A stretch of 12,444 bases of DNA from CAYMLL01 sp964390645 (GCA_964390645.1 CAYMLL010000238.1:1-12444); one strand, 5' to 3'; shown: positions 1 to 8,441, counted from the first letter of the stretch. Notes: generated by a model not told the origin, from the letters alone. Program-made: numbers and translations.

Positions 1-2586
1 TTCGGGGCGATCGCCCCCGCTCCCGAGATCTCCCATGACGACGGCGTCTTCACCGAAACCCAGCTGGTCGAGATCTCCACCGACCTCGAGGGCGCCGTGA
101 TCCGCTACACACTTTCGGGTGAGACTCCCTCGGACAGCTCGACGCTCTACGAGGGCCCCGTCGAGATTTCGGGCTCGTCGATTCTCACCGCACGCGTCTT
201 CCACCCGGACTACCTGCCCGGAATCCCCGCCCGACGCACCTTCGTGCTCCTGGACAACGGGCTCAGCGACTGGGACACGAATCTGCCCATCGTCATCGCA
301 CTGACCTTCGGGCGGCCCATCGGCTCGAGCTGCGAGGGAAACTACACCCCGGGGCACTTCGTCGTTATCGAGCCCGGAGAGAACGGACGCGCCCGGATCG
401 TCGACGAGCCATCGTTCACCCACAGCTCCGGTTTCCGCCGCCGCGGTTCGAGCACCTGCGGTCGCTCGAAGTTCTCGTTCAACGTCGAAACCCGGGACGA
501 CGAGAGCCAGGAAGAGGACACCGAGCTCTTCGGGTGGCCAGAGCACGCCGACTACGCGATGTACGGTCCGGAGAACTTTGACCGGGCGCTCATCCGCAAT
601 CCCTTTGTCTACGAGCTGAGCAATCAGACCGGGCAGTACGCGCCTCGCACTCGCTTCGTCGAGCTCTTTCTCCAGCAGGCTCGTGGAGCGGTGCGCTCAT
701 CGAACTACCACGGTCTCTACGTCTTCATGGAGCGTAACAAGCGCGGACCCGGGCGCGTCGACATCGACCGGCTCCGACCGCAGGACAACACGGAGCCGCA
801 AGTCTCCGGAGGCTACCTCATGAAGGTCGACCGCAACGACGGCGTCCCCACCCTGAGCCTGGGCGGCCTGACGACCGTTCCCGTACAGCCGAAGACGCTG
901 TCAGCTCCGCAGCGGTCATGGCTCTCGGCGTGGATGGGCCGGATGCGACAGTCGCTGGACCCGAACACCATCATCGAGAACGACGGAGAGTTCGTCGACG
1001 TGCGCTCGTGGATCGATCACCACATCCTCAACATGTACCCGATGAACGTCGACGCTTTCCGGCTCAGCGGCTACTTCTTCAAGCCGCGAAACGGACCACT
1101 CCACATGGGGCCGTGCTGGGACTACGACCGTTCGATGGAGTCAACGGATGGTCGTGACGACAACCCGGTGAGCTGGGGAGACACAGGTGGCTCATCGTTC
1201 TTCTCCTTCGGCTGGTACGCCCCACTCTTCGGCAGCCGTCCGCCGCGCGGCGCCACGGCCTGGGAACGCGCCTACATCGACCGCTGGCGCGAGCTGCGGG
1301 GAGCGGAGCTCAGCACGGAGAACATCGAGGCCATCATCGACGGCATGGCCGACGAGATTCGCGAGGCCGCCGCCCGCAACTTCACGCGGTGGCGCGGTGT
1401 CTCTCCGCGAAGCGGTCCGCGTCCTCTCAACGGCACCTTCCAGGGCGAAGTCGACCACATGAAGAACTGGCTACGACGACGCGCCGAGTGGATCGACGGA
1501 CACTTCGTCCCGGTGCCGACGTTCTCGCCGGAGTCATCGGTCGTCCAGCCTGGCGCGGAGGTAACCCTCAGCACCAGCGGCGACATGCAGATCTTCTACA
1601 CGCTGGACGGCGAGGATCCGCGAGACGGTGGAGGTCGTATCGGGCCGTCGGCCGTCGAGTACTCCGATCCGATCGTCATCAACGGACCAACCGTCATCAC
1701 GGCTCGCGTCTTCGGAGGTGCCTCGCTGTGGAGCGGGCCGGTGACAGCGACGTACATCCACTCCATGCCCCGACTCGCGGTCAGCGAATTCAACTACAAC
1801 CCGGCTCCTCCGACGCCCCAGGAGGACCCAGCCGACGAGTTCTCCGCGACCGACATGGAGTTCATCGAGATCAAGAACGTCGGCAGCGAGCCCGCCGATC
1901 TCTGGGGAGTCGAGTTCGAGCGCCGGACGATCGTCTTCGGGTTCCAGGAGCACGGCGGCATCGACACGCTCGCTCCGGGGGAGACCGTCGTGATCGCCAA
2001 CGACCTCGAAGGCTTCAACGCGCGCTACGGAAGCGACGGCATCACCGTCATCGGCGAGTACCCCAGCGGCTCTCTGAGCAACACGGGAGAGAACGTGCGC
2101 ATCTTCGCGCCGACCGGCGATACGATCGTCGACTTCCGCTATACCGACGACTGGTATCCCGAGACCGACGGTGGCGGATTCACGATGGTGAACGTCGACC
2201 CCTACAATCTCGATGCGGACCTCGACGACGCGAGCAGCTGGCGCATGAGCGACGCGCCTCACGGAACACCGGGCGTCGACGACGTTGCGCCGACGGGCGG
2301 CCTCCGTCTCCCTGGTGACATCAACGGCGACGGACAGATCAACATCACCGATGCGGTCGGTATGCTGCGCTTCCTGTTCTCCGGTAATGCGGTGATGCTG
2401 CCGTGCGGCGACGGGTCGATCGATGCGCCGGGGAACGTCGCACTGCTCGACGTCGATTCGACCGGCGACGTCAACACCACGGACGCGATCTACACCCTGC
2501 AGTTCCTCTTCAGCTCCGGCCCGCCGCCGGCCCTGGGAACAGACTGCACGAGGATGCCGGACTGCGAGAACGGCTGCGAGAGATAG
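1..2586 (+). CDS. Secreted multidomain CotH-family protein with dockerin-like C-terminus (5' end cut by window)
   Basis: The reading frame is open from base 1 with no start signal, so the N-terminus and any signal peptide lie outside; 861 residues are visible (numbered from base 1). Domain order: a chitobiase/beta-hexosaminidase C-terminal-like domain (about 6-80), a CotH domain (about 90-495), a second chitobiase C-terminal-like domain (about 505-587), a lamin-tail domain (about 590-755), and two dockerin-like calcium repeats (771-794 and about 815-838; D773/N775/D777/D784 and D817/D819/D828). CotH hallmarks are GLYVFMERNK (238-247), GGYLMKVD (270-277), N349/D351 and WDYD (373-376). CotH proteins have an atypical kinase fold; spore-coat CotH phosphorylates coat proteins, but the substrate of secreted multidomain forms is unknown. 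The terminal repeats resemble those on exported planctomycete proteins and probably mediate anchoring or sorting (inference). The gene converges on the beta-propeller gene 39 bp downstream. Family call firm, role uncertain. Confidence 0.9.
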   Translation, partial: FGAIAPAPEISHDDGVFTETQLVEISTDLEGAVIRYTLSGETPSDSSTLYEGPVEISGSSILTARVFHPDYLPGIPARRTFVLLDNGLSDWDTNLPIVIALTFGRPIGSSCEGNYTPGHFVVIEPGENGRARIVDEPSFTHSSGFRRRGSSTCGRSKFSFNVETRDDESQEEDTELFGWPEHADYAMYGPENFDRALIRNPFVYELSNQTGQYAPRTRFVELFLQQARGAVRSSNYHGLYVFMERNKRGPGRVDIDRLRPQDNTEPQVSGGYLMKVDRNDGVPTLSLGGLTTVPVQPKTLSAPQRSWLSAWMGRMRQSLDPNTIIENDGEFVDVRSWIDHHILNMYPMNVDAFRLSGYFFKPRNGPLHMGPCWDYDRSMESTDGRDDNPVSWGDTGGSSFFSFGWYAPLFGSRPPRGATAWERAYIDRWRELRGAELSTENIEAIIDGMADEIREAAARNFTRWRGVSPRSGPRPLNGTFQGEVDHMKNWLRRRAEWIDGHFVPVPTFSPESSVVQPGAEVTLSTSGDMQIFYTLDGEDPRDGGGRIGPSAVEYSDPIVINGPTVITARVFGGASLWSGPVTATYIHSMPRLAVSEFNYNPAPPTPQEDPADEFSATDMEFIEIKNVGSEPADLWGVEFERRTIVFGFQEHGGIDTLAPGETVVIANDLEGFNARYGSDGITVIGEYPSGSLSNTGENVRIFAPTGDTIVDFRYTDDWYPETDGGGFTMVNVDPYNLDADLDDASSWRMSDAPHGTPGVDDVAPTGGLRLPGDINGDGQINITDAVGMLRFLFSGNAVMLPCGDGSIDAPGNVALLDVDSTGDVNTTDAIYTLQFLFSSGPPPALGTDCTRMPDCENGCER

Positions 2587-2597
2587 CCGGTCGGCAG

Positions 2598-2623
2598 TCC
2601 GCCGGGTAGTCCAACCCGCCGGA
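2598..2623. terminator. Hairpin between two convergent genes, possible bidirectional terminator
   Basis: The 39-bp gap between the convergent stop codons holds an inverted repeat: TCCGcCGGGT, a 6-nt loop (AGTCCA), then ACCCGcCGGA. That is nine pairs around a single C:C mismatch. No T-run follows on either side, so it is not a canonical intrinsic terminator. Its position between converging stops is what suggests a transcription-end role. Confidence 0.35.
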
Positions 2624-2625
2624 GC

Positions 2626-3582
2626 TCACCGCAGCGACTTCCCCGCGGCGTCGAGAATCTGCGAGTTCGGAACCGAGTTCCCGAAGGTCGCGAAGTGGTC
2701 GAAGGTCCAGACGACCTTCTTCGTCTTCGGCTCGATCTCGACGAGCAGCGGGTTCTTCGGACCGGCGTGGCAGTTGCCGATCACGTAGTTGCCGTTCGGC
2801 AGGACTTCGAGCGTCGTCACCCACGCAAGCCGGATTCCCGGCAGGTCGTCCTGATGGAGCTGCCACACGATTTCCTTCCCGGACGTCACCTCTAGGACAC
2901 TATGACCGTTGCCGGTCGCGATCAGAGTGTTGCCGTTCGCCAGACGCAGCGCGCCGAAGACATGGTTTCCGAAGGCGTCCAGGCCGTGGCCACCCCTGCG
3001 CTTCTTGCCGAAGAGAGGGACCTCGTAGTCCCAGACGACCTTGCCGGTCCCGGCGTCGTACTCCCGCACGAATCCGTCGCCCTCGTGACAGACGAGATAG
3101 TTCCCGCCCTTGATCTTGCGTACCAGCCGGGTGTCACGATGCGGGTGCGGACGCTTCACCATCAGCTTCACCTCGTTGAGAATCTCACCCTGACGGTTGA
3201 TCTCGATGATCCGACTGCGACCCGACTCGGCGATCATGACGCGCCCGCTCGCCAGTGGCTGGAAAGCGTGCACCTCGATGCGCTTTCCCTCGTTGCCTCC
3301 GCGCTTCGAGGAGTCGTAGGACCAGACGACCTTCCGCGTCTTGCGGTCAATCTCACAGACCTCGCGCATGCCGCGCTGAACCATGACGTTGCCGTTCGGA
3401 AGGGCCCAGATGTCATGGACGCCTCCCCACTTCATCTCCCACTCGATCTCACCTCTGGCATCGACGATCGCCAGCTTCCCGTTGCCCTGAACAAGAACCG
3501 TGTGAGCAACGTCAACAGCGTTCGCCTCGACGCCGATGACGAGAGACGCCAGCGCGAAGGCGGTGATGGTCGAGATACGCAT
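2626..3582 (-). CDS. Secreted PQQ-like beta-propeller repeat protein
   Basis: The product is 318 aa. It begins with a Sec-type signal peptide (MRISTITAFALASLVIGVEANA, cleavage near residue 22), so it is exported. The rest is about five or six repeats of a propeller blade pattern, LPNGNxxI ... xxEIDxxTxKVVWxYD, for example near residues 62-92, 110-135, 155-190, 210-245 and 260-295. This is typical of PQQ-binding-like/WD-type beta-propellers. No PQQ-dehydrogenase catalytic signature is apparent, so a binding or scaffold role is likelier than a quinoprotein enzyme (inference). The ATG start is supported by a strong Shine-Dalgarno, GAGGAGGA, 5 nt upstream (3588-3595). It is divergent from the DUF1080 unit and convergent with the CotH gene. 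The ligand cannot be told from sequence. Confidence 0.85.
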   Translation of the reverse strand: MRISTITAFALASLVIGVEANAVDVAHTVLVQGNGKLAIVDARGEIEWEMKWGGVHDIWALPNGNVMVQRGMREVCEIDRKTRKVVWSYDSSKRGGNEGKRIEVHAFQPLASGRVMIAESGRSRIIEINRQGEILNEVKLMVKRPHPHRDTRLVRKIKGGNYLVCHEGDGFVREYDAGTGKVVWDYEVPLFGKKRRGGHGLDAFGNHVFGALRLANGNTLIATGNGHSVLEVTSGKEIVWQLHQDDLPGIRLAWVTTLEVLPNGNYVIGNCHAGPKNPLLVEIEPKTKKVVWTFDHFATFGNSVPNSQILDAAGKSLR

Positions 3583-3623
3583 CGGCTTCCTCCTCGGTAT
3601 TCGGTTCGCTCTGGAAGACCTTC

Positions 3624-3755
3624 ATGGATACTCGAATCACGCCGCAGAAGAAAGGCCGAGGGCTGGACACGCCCCCCGAGGTGCTCGACAATGAGGCACT
3701 CGAACCGGGCGACACGCAGACGAGATCCCCCACGAAGGAGTACAGCCACCCGTGA
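3624..3755 (+). CDS. Possible 43-aa protein, translationally coupled to the DUF1080 gene
   Basis: An ATG opens 43 codons whose TGA stop overlaps the ATG of the next gene (TGATG, 3753-3757), the arrangement used for translational coupling. By my count about 79% of third codon positions are G or C, against about half of second positions, which resembles the real genes here. The product is hydrophilic and charged (begins MDTRITPQKKGRG, ends EYSHP), with no signal peptide or membrane segment. A weak purine stretch (GGAAG) lies 6 nt upstream. It fills most of the 169-bp divergent intergenic region and leaves only about 40 bp for promoters, which argues against it being a gene. I recognise no family; it may instead be leader sequence. 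Confidence 0.35.
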   Translation: MDTRITPQKKGRGLDTPPEVLDNEALEPGDTQTRSPTKEYSHP

Positions 3756-4987
3756 TGAATCGACGACTCTTCACCGTCGCTCTTTCAGTTCCGCTTGCCG
3801 CCCTGTCGACGGGCTCGATTGACGGAAAGGAAGCAGTCGACGATGTCGGCTTCGTCTCCCTCTTCGACGGCAAGAGCCTCGAGGGCTGGACGCAACGCGG
3901 CGGCAAGGCACGGTACGAGGTAGACGACGGCACGATCCTCGGCACGGCGGTAGCGAAGACACCGAACAGCTTCCTCTGTACCGACAGGGACTACGGCGAC
4001 TTCATCCTGGAATACGAGTTCCTCGTCCACCCGAAGCTGAACTCCGGAGTGCAGATCCGTAGCCACAGCCTGCCCGATTACCGCAAGGGCCGCGTGCACG
4101 GCTACCAGGTGGAAATCGATCCCGACACCGACCGAGGTCGCATGTGGACCGCCGGGATCTACGACGAAGCGCGGCGTGGATGGCTGAACGACCTCGCCGA
4201 CAACGAGTCCGCACGCAAGGCTTTCAAGCCGAAGCAGTGGAACACAGTGCGCGTGCGGGCGGTGGGCGACTCGATCAAGACCTGGCTCAACGGCGTGCCG
4301 GCGGCGGACCTCGTCGACTCGATGACGCAGAGCGGCTTCATCGGGCTGCAGGTCCACGGCATCGGCAACCGGGCCGGAGGGCCGTTCACCGTGCGCTGGA
4401 GAAACCTGCGCATCAAGGACCTCGGCCGACACGAATGGAAGCCGATCTTCAACGGCAAGGACCTCGGCGGCTGGCTTCCGCTGCCGGGAGGCGAGTGGAC
4501 GGTGAGAAACGGCGCGATCGTCGGCACGAGTCCGCGCTCCGAGCGACGCCATGGCATCTTGCTGTCGAAGGACACGTTCAAGAACTTCACCGTGCGCTGC
4601 CGCTTGCGAGTCCACTCCGGCGACAGCGGCTTCTACTTCCGCGCCGAGCGTGTACCGAGCGGCGTCTCCGTCCACGGGTTCCAGGCTGAAGTCGACGAGA
4701 CAGGCGAGACCGGCGGCCTCTACGAGACCGGCGGCCGCGGCTGGGTCGTCCAGCCCGATGCCGACATCGTTCAGCGAGCGAATCACAAGAAGGGCGAATG
4801 GTCCGCACTGATCGTCAGCGCCCACGGAAGACGAGTCGTGGTCCATCTCAACGGCGTCAAGACCGCCGAGCTCATGAAGGACAAGGGTCGACTCGAAGGT
4901 CACCTCGGCCTTCAGCTCCACGGTGGACAGGACATGCACGTGGAGTACAAGCACCTCGAGATGCTGGTCCCCGTGAAGAGAAAGTAA
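3752..4987 (+). CDS. Exported protein with two tandem DUF1080 (3-keto-disaccharide hydrolase) domains
   Basis: 411 aa from GTG 3752, or 410 from the adjacent ATG 3755. The GGAG at 3737-3740 lies 11 nt from GTG and 14 nt from ATG, so the start is ambiguous by one codon. A signal peptide covers about residues 2-25 (NRRLFTVALSVPLAALSTGS). Domain 1 (about 34-225) opens with FDGKSLEGW and carries NSGVQIR (97-103) and HGYQVEID (116-123). Domain 2 (about 230-405) opens with FNGKDLGGW (233-241) and carries DSGFYFR (291-297) and HGFQAEVD (308-315). This is the PF06439/DUF1080 laminarinase-like jelly-roll fold, very abundant in planctomycetes; characterised members hydrolyse 3-keto-glycosides. Most family members have one domain, so this is a duplication with strong divergence between copies. 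It probably acts in the periplasm on modified sugars (inference). The RbfA-like gene lies 76 bp downstream on the same strand. Confidence 0.88.
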   Translation: MMNRRLFTVALSVPLAALSTGSIDGKEAVDDVGFVSLFDGKSLEGWTQRGGKARYEVDDGTILGTAVAKTPNSFLCTDRDYGDFILEYEFLVHPKLNSGVQIRSHSLPDYRKGRVHGYQVEIDPDTDRGRMWTAGIYDEARRGWLNDLADNESARKAFKPKQWNTVRVRAVGDSIKTWLNGVPAADLVDSMTQSGFIGLQVHGIGNRAGGPFTVRWRNLRIKDLGRHEWKPIFNGKDLGGWLPLPGGEWTVRNGAIVGTSPRSERRHGILLSKDTFKNFTVRCRLRVHSGDSGFYFRAERVPSGVSVHGFQAEVDETGETGGLYETGGRGWVVQPDADIVQRANHKKGEWSALIVSAHGRRVVVHLNGVKTAELMKDKGRLEGHLGLQLHGGQDMHVEYKHLEMLVPVKRK

Positions 4988-5063
4988 CGTCCCTTCTGCG
5001 TCGCCGACGAGGGATGATCCCAGGTTCCCGGGCTCGTCCCCCGGCCTCGAGAGAGAAGACCGC

Positions 5064-5477
5064 GTGTCCAAGAGCTGGTTTAGACGACAGATCGAGGCAC
5101 AGAGCGACGACGCACCGGCGATCCAGCGGGGACCCGCTTCGCCGTCGACCGACGACGACCCGAGCGCGCCCGTCGATCACAAGACGCTGCAGCTTTGCAA
5201 GGAAGTCGAACGCACGCTCGGCCTCGCCTTCGCGGACGGGGACGGCCTCGTCCGCGAGCTGATGGTCCTGGCGGTAGTGCCGGAGCCGGACAGCCTCCAC
5301 CTGAAGGTGATCGTCGGCGCGGGCGATCCGTCGGCGGAGCTCGAGGAGAGCGCGGTCCTCGAGGCGCTCCACCGATGCTCGGGGCACTTGCGCACAGCGG
5401 TGACAGAGTCCGTCAATCGACGCAAGACGCCGGAGCTCGCATTCTCGTTCCAAGGACCGCGAAGGCAGGCAACCTGA
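5064..5477 (+). CDS. rbfA: Ribosome-binding factor A (RbfA)-like protein
   Basis: 137 aa from a GTG start; AGAGAAG about 5 nt upstream is a weak ribosome site. The call rests on the C-terminal half. LMVLAVVPEPDSLHLKVIV (66-84) fits the RbfA strand pattern, and SGHLRTAVTESVNRRKTPEL (106-125) matches the family signature 'sG.LR..l...l..R..PeL.F', which in RbfA forms the last helix and strand of the KH-type fold. RbfA binds the 30S subunit and assists 16S rRNA 5'-end maturation and cold adaptation. Residues 1-37 are a charged, probably disordered extension. The usual partners (infB, nusA, truB) are absent here, although displaced rbfA copies are plausible in planctomycetes. It may be co-transcribed with the DUF1080 gene by proximity alone. 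A paralogue with another role cannot be excluded. Confidence 0.75.
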   Translation: MSKSWFRRQIEAQSDDAPAIQRGPASPSTDDDPSAPVDHKTLQLCKEVERTLGLAFADGDGLVRELMVLAVVPEPDSLHLKVIVGAGDPSAELEESAVLEALHRCSGHLRTAVTESVNRRKTPELAFSFQGPRRQAT

Positions 5478-5689
5478 CGCGACAGCGACCTCGACCCCGG
5501 ACTTCCCACGGTCCACGCTCCACCTACCGGTATCCACCCCGCCCGCGGCCAAGCCTCCCTCAGAGGCTCTCCTGTTCTCGATATGGCGACCGTGTACTCG
5601 TGAATGGCCTGGGTTGACGACCGGCACATGAAACGACGAGACTGTCCTGCGGCGCGACTCAATCTTTCATCGACAGTACCGGATGCCTC
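5478..5689. other. Intergenic region upstream of the acylase gene
   Basis: 212 bp with no supported gene. It contains the hairpin described at 5552-5568. A TTGACG at 5614-5619 could be a -35 element, but at 16-18 nt spacing the best -10 match is only three of six bases, so I do not call a promoter. No good Shine-Dalgarno precedes the acylase ATG. Confidence 0.6.
5552..5568 (+). terminator. Possible intrinsic terminator after the RbfA-like gene
   Basis: A perfect 6-bp stem (AGCCTC / GAGGCT) with a 5-nt loop (CCTCA) lies about 75 bp past the RbfA-like stop codon. It is followed by pyrimidine-rich CTCCTGTTCTC rather than a true T-run. It is the only clean hairpin in this gap, so a weak terminator is the best reading. 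Confidence 0.3.
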
Positions 5690-7846
5690 ATGAAACACCT
5701 CCACGTCAGCTCGCTCCTGTTCGTCGTCGGACCGCTCCTGGCCGTCGGATGCTCCATGTCTCCTCAACGCGACGTGGACTGGGATCAGGTCGCCGCCAGC
5801 GTATCGATCCGTCGTGACGAATACGGCGTGCCGCACATCTACGGCCCGACCGACGCCAGCGTCGTCTTCGGCTATCTCTACGCGCAGGCCGAGGACAACT
5901 TCTGGCAGGTCGAGGAGAACTACATCCGCTCGCTCGGCCGAGCCGCGGAAGTACATGGACCGGACGCTCTCCCCGAGGATCAGCTGGTGCGAGCACTCGA
6001 GATCCCGAGGCTTGCCAACGAGGAGTACGACCGTTCGAGCCCCCGAATCCGAGCGATCTGCAGGGCGGCCGCCGCAGGACTGAATCAGTACGTCGCTGAC
6101 CATCCCGACGTGACGCCTCGACTGATCCGGCACTTCGAGCCCTGGTACGTCTTCGCATTCACGCGCTACGCGATCTACGTACGCTTCGTGCTCGGCAAGA
6201 CGGGAGTGCGGCTCAGAGAGCTCAGTGGCGCCGTCGATGAGGTGCCGATCACCCCGAGAGAAGGCTCGAACATGTGGGCGGTCTCCCCGAGCAAGAGCAC
6301 ATCAGGTCACGCGCTCCTCTTCATCAACCCCCATCAACCCTTCTTCGGTCCGGGGCAGTTCTACGAAGGACACCTCTCGAGCGACGAGGGGTTGAAATTT
6401 TCCGGCGCATCGTTCTTCGGATCGTCCTCTCCGACGATCGGCCACAACGAGCGCATCGGCTGGAGCCACACAGTCAACGAACCCGATATCGCCGACGTCT
6501 ACGCCGAGACGTTCGACGATCCCGAGCGTCCGCTCGCGTATCGTTTCGGCGACGGCTACCGTACGGCGACGGAGTGGACCGAGGAGATTCGCGTCAAGAC
6601 CCCGACGGGAACGGTGTCCAGAAGGTTTCTTCTGCGCAAGACGCACCACGGCCCCATCATCGCCGTTCGCAACGGCAAGCAGCTGGCGGTCAAGCTCGCT
6701 CGGTTCGAGGAGGGAGGGCAGCTCGCTCAGTGGTACGCGATGACGAGAGCAGGTTCGCTCGACGAGTTCCGCTCGGCGATGGCGAGCTGCGCGATCCCGA
6801 TGTTCAACACGATCTACGCCGACGTCGAGGGCAACATATTCTACGTCTACAATGGCGCCGTACCGCGACGCGCGGTCGACTTCGACTGGCGAAATCCGGT
6901 CGACGGCAGTGATCCGGCGACCGAGTGGCAGGGCTATCACAAGTTCGAAGAGCTGCCTCAGCTGACAAACCCCGAGTCGGGCTACCTCCAGAACTGCAAC
7001 CAGACCCCGTTCACGACGACCGACGGGCACGGCCTGCGTGAGAGCGACTATCCTCCGTACATGGTCAACGAGAGCGACAACCTGCGCGCGGCGGTCTCCC
7101 GCAGGATTCTCTCGAAGAAGCCGGCGTTCACCTTCGAGGAGTGGGCCACCGCCGCGTTCGACACGAGTGTCCTGGCGGCGGAGCTGACGATTCCGAAGAT
7201 CACCGCGGCCTGGAAGAAGCTCGAGGAAAGCGACGCACAGAAGGCCCGGAAGCTCGCCCCGGTGGTCACCGAGCTCGAGAGCTGGGACCGGGTCAGCCGG
7301 ACCGACTCCGTCGCGATGACGCTCTTCACGCTCTGGGTCGAGGAGCTCGGTCGCGGAAACGTCGCCTCCAGAGCCCAGGACGTACAGGCATCGATGGACG
7401 CTCTCGAGCAGGTAGCCGACCGGCTGCACGCGCTCCACGGATCCTGGAAGGTGCCGTGGGGAGACATCTGCCGTCTGCAGCGCATCCACACGAGCGGCAA
7501 GGGCGGCTTCGACGACGAGCGCCCCAGCCTGCCCGTCGCGGGCGGCCCGGGATGGCTCGGCATCGTCTTCAACTTCTACCCACGACCGCAGGAAGGGCTG
7601 AAGCGCTACTACGGAGTCGCGGGTCACTCCTTCGTCAGCGTCGTCGAGTTCGGCAAGAGGGTGAACGCTCGCTCGGTGCTGGTCTTCGGTCAGAACGCCG
7701 ATGCCGCCTCGCCGCACCACCTGGACCAGGCGAAGCTCTACGCCGCAGGCCGATTCAAACCCGCGTGGTTCCACCGCGACGAGGTCGAGGCGAACGCCCC
7801 CAGGGTCTACCACCCGACCGCGACAGGAACGCGGGCGATCGACTGA
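5690..7846 (+). CDS. Penicillin/acyl-homoserine-lactone acylase family (S45) lipoprotein
   Basis: 718 aa, within the usual size for the family. The N-terminus is a lipoprotein-type signal (MKHLHVSSLLFVVGPLLAVGC, lipidation at Cys21), suggesting membrane anchoring. The mature enzyme would be an Ntn-hydrolase that cleaves itself. REGSNMWAVS places the autocatalytic cut before Ser193, giving an alpha chain of about 170 residues (22-192) and a beta chain 193-718 with Ser193 as nucleophile. GHNERIGWSHT follows, as in family members. QNCNQTP (434-440) carries Asn437, the likely oxyanion-hole residue. The C-terminal stretch with SPHHLDQAKLYAAGRFKPAWF matches AHL/penicillin acylases. The family hydrolyses amide bonds of penicillins, acyl-homoserine lactones or other N-acyl compounds; the substrate here cannot be read from sequence. 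It stands alone, with no operon partner. Confidence 0.9.
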   Translation: MKHLHVSSLLFVVGPLLAVGCSMSPQRDVDWDQVAASVSIRRDEYGVPHIYGPTDASVVFGYLYAQAEDNFWQVEENYIRSLGRAAEVHGPDALPEDQLVRALEIPRLANEEYDRSSPRIRAICRAAAAGLNQYVADHPDVTPRLIRHFEPWYVFAFTRYAIYVRFVLGKTGVRLRELSGAVDEVPITPREGSNMWAVSPSKSTSGHALLFINPHQPFFGPGQFYEGHLSSDEGLKFSGASFFGSSSPTIGHNERIGWSHTVNEPDIADVYAETFDDPERPLAYRFGDGYRTATEWTEEIRVKTPTGTVSRRFLLRKTHHGPIIAVRNGKQLAVKLARFEEGGQLAQWYAMTRAGSLDEFRSAMASCAIPMFNTIYADVEGNIFYVYNGAVPRRAVDFDWRNPVDGSDPATEWQGYHKFEELPQLTNPESGYLQNCNQTPFTTTDGHGLRESDYPPYMVNESDNLRAAVSRRILSKKPAFTFEEWATAAFDTSVLAAELTIPKITAAWKKLEESDAQKARKLAPVVTELESWDRVSRTDSVAMTLFTLWVEELGRGNVASRAQDVQASMDALEQVADRLHALHGSWKVPWGDICRLQRIHTSGKGGFDDERPSLPVAGGPGWLGIVFNFYPRPQEGLKRYYGVAGHSFVSVVEFGKRVNARSVLVFGQNADAASPHHLDQAKLYAAGRFKPAWFHRDEVEANAPRVYHPTATGTRAID

Positions 7847-8441
7847 TCCGGAACCGTCTCGCAGAGCCTTCGAGAGACACGAGACACCGTCGGCGGGAGC
7901 TTCGACGCGAGAAACGTCGCGTGGTCCCGAAGTCGTTCTATCGACGAACAGGCACCGGATGGCCCGAGATCCTCCCTTGGGCATTCTCGCAGCGCGGCCG
8001 GCGCCACCTGCGCTGCGCCCGACAGAGCCCTCTGCGGCCAGGTCGAGCCACGAGGCCGCCGGCGGAGTCGAACGGACTGACCGTTCCGACGCTCGCCGAC
8101 GGCAGCGACGTCCGCGGCCCGATCGGTGCGTTCATCGCCAGGCAACATCGTCCCCCGGCTCTGCGACCGGTCCCACGCCTCCCGGAGGTGTCCCCCGACG
8201 CCGGGTTCACCCCGACCTCGAACGGTCCCGCCGTCGCGCCAAGGGCGAGCGGGCCTTCGTCCGGGACCGGCTTCACCGGACCGTGGGCTCGCTGGACGCC
8301 GACGGCAGCCACGACCGCCAGCTCGTCGAGATGCTCGCCCCGCGAGACGAGGTACGTCGCGGCCACGCCGAGCCCGACGGTGCACGGTCCACGAACGGTG
8401 CCCGGGGGGCTCCTCAGGCCCGTGCGCCCGGGCTCCCGGGC
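7847..8441. other. GC-rich stretch without a supported gene
   Basis: About 595 bp between the acylase (+) and cupin (-) stop codons. Several long frames are open, but all give low-complexity Arg/Pro/Ser/Ala-rich translations with no recognisable motif, as expected by chance at this GC. From about 8080 rightwards, positions that are multiples of three are mostly G or C. That periodicity would suit either a + frame running to 8496 or a - frame 7938-8366, so a diverged or decayed gene is possible. Neither has a convincing start, ribosome site or family resemblance, so I annotate none. Confidence 0.55.

Noticed and set aside
3785..5071. - strand open frame of 428 codons opposite the DUF1080 gene
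   Set aside because: The + strand has two recognisable DUF1080 domains and a signal peptide; the - strand translation has none.
5614..5642. Promoter for the acylase gene starting with TTGACG
   Set aside because: No acceptable -10 hexamer at 16-18 nt spacing (best three of six).
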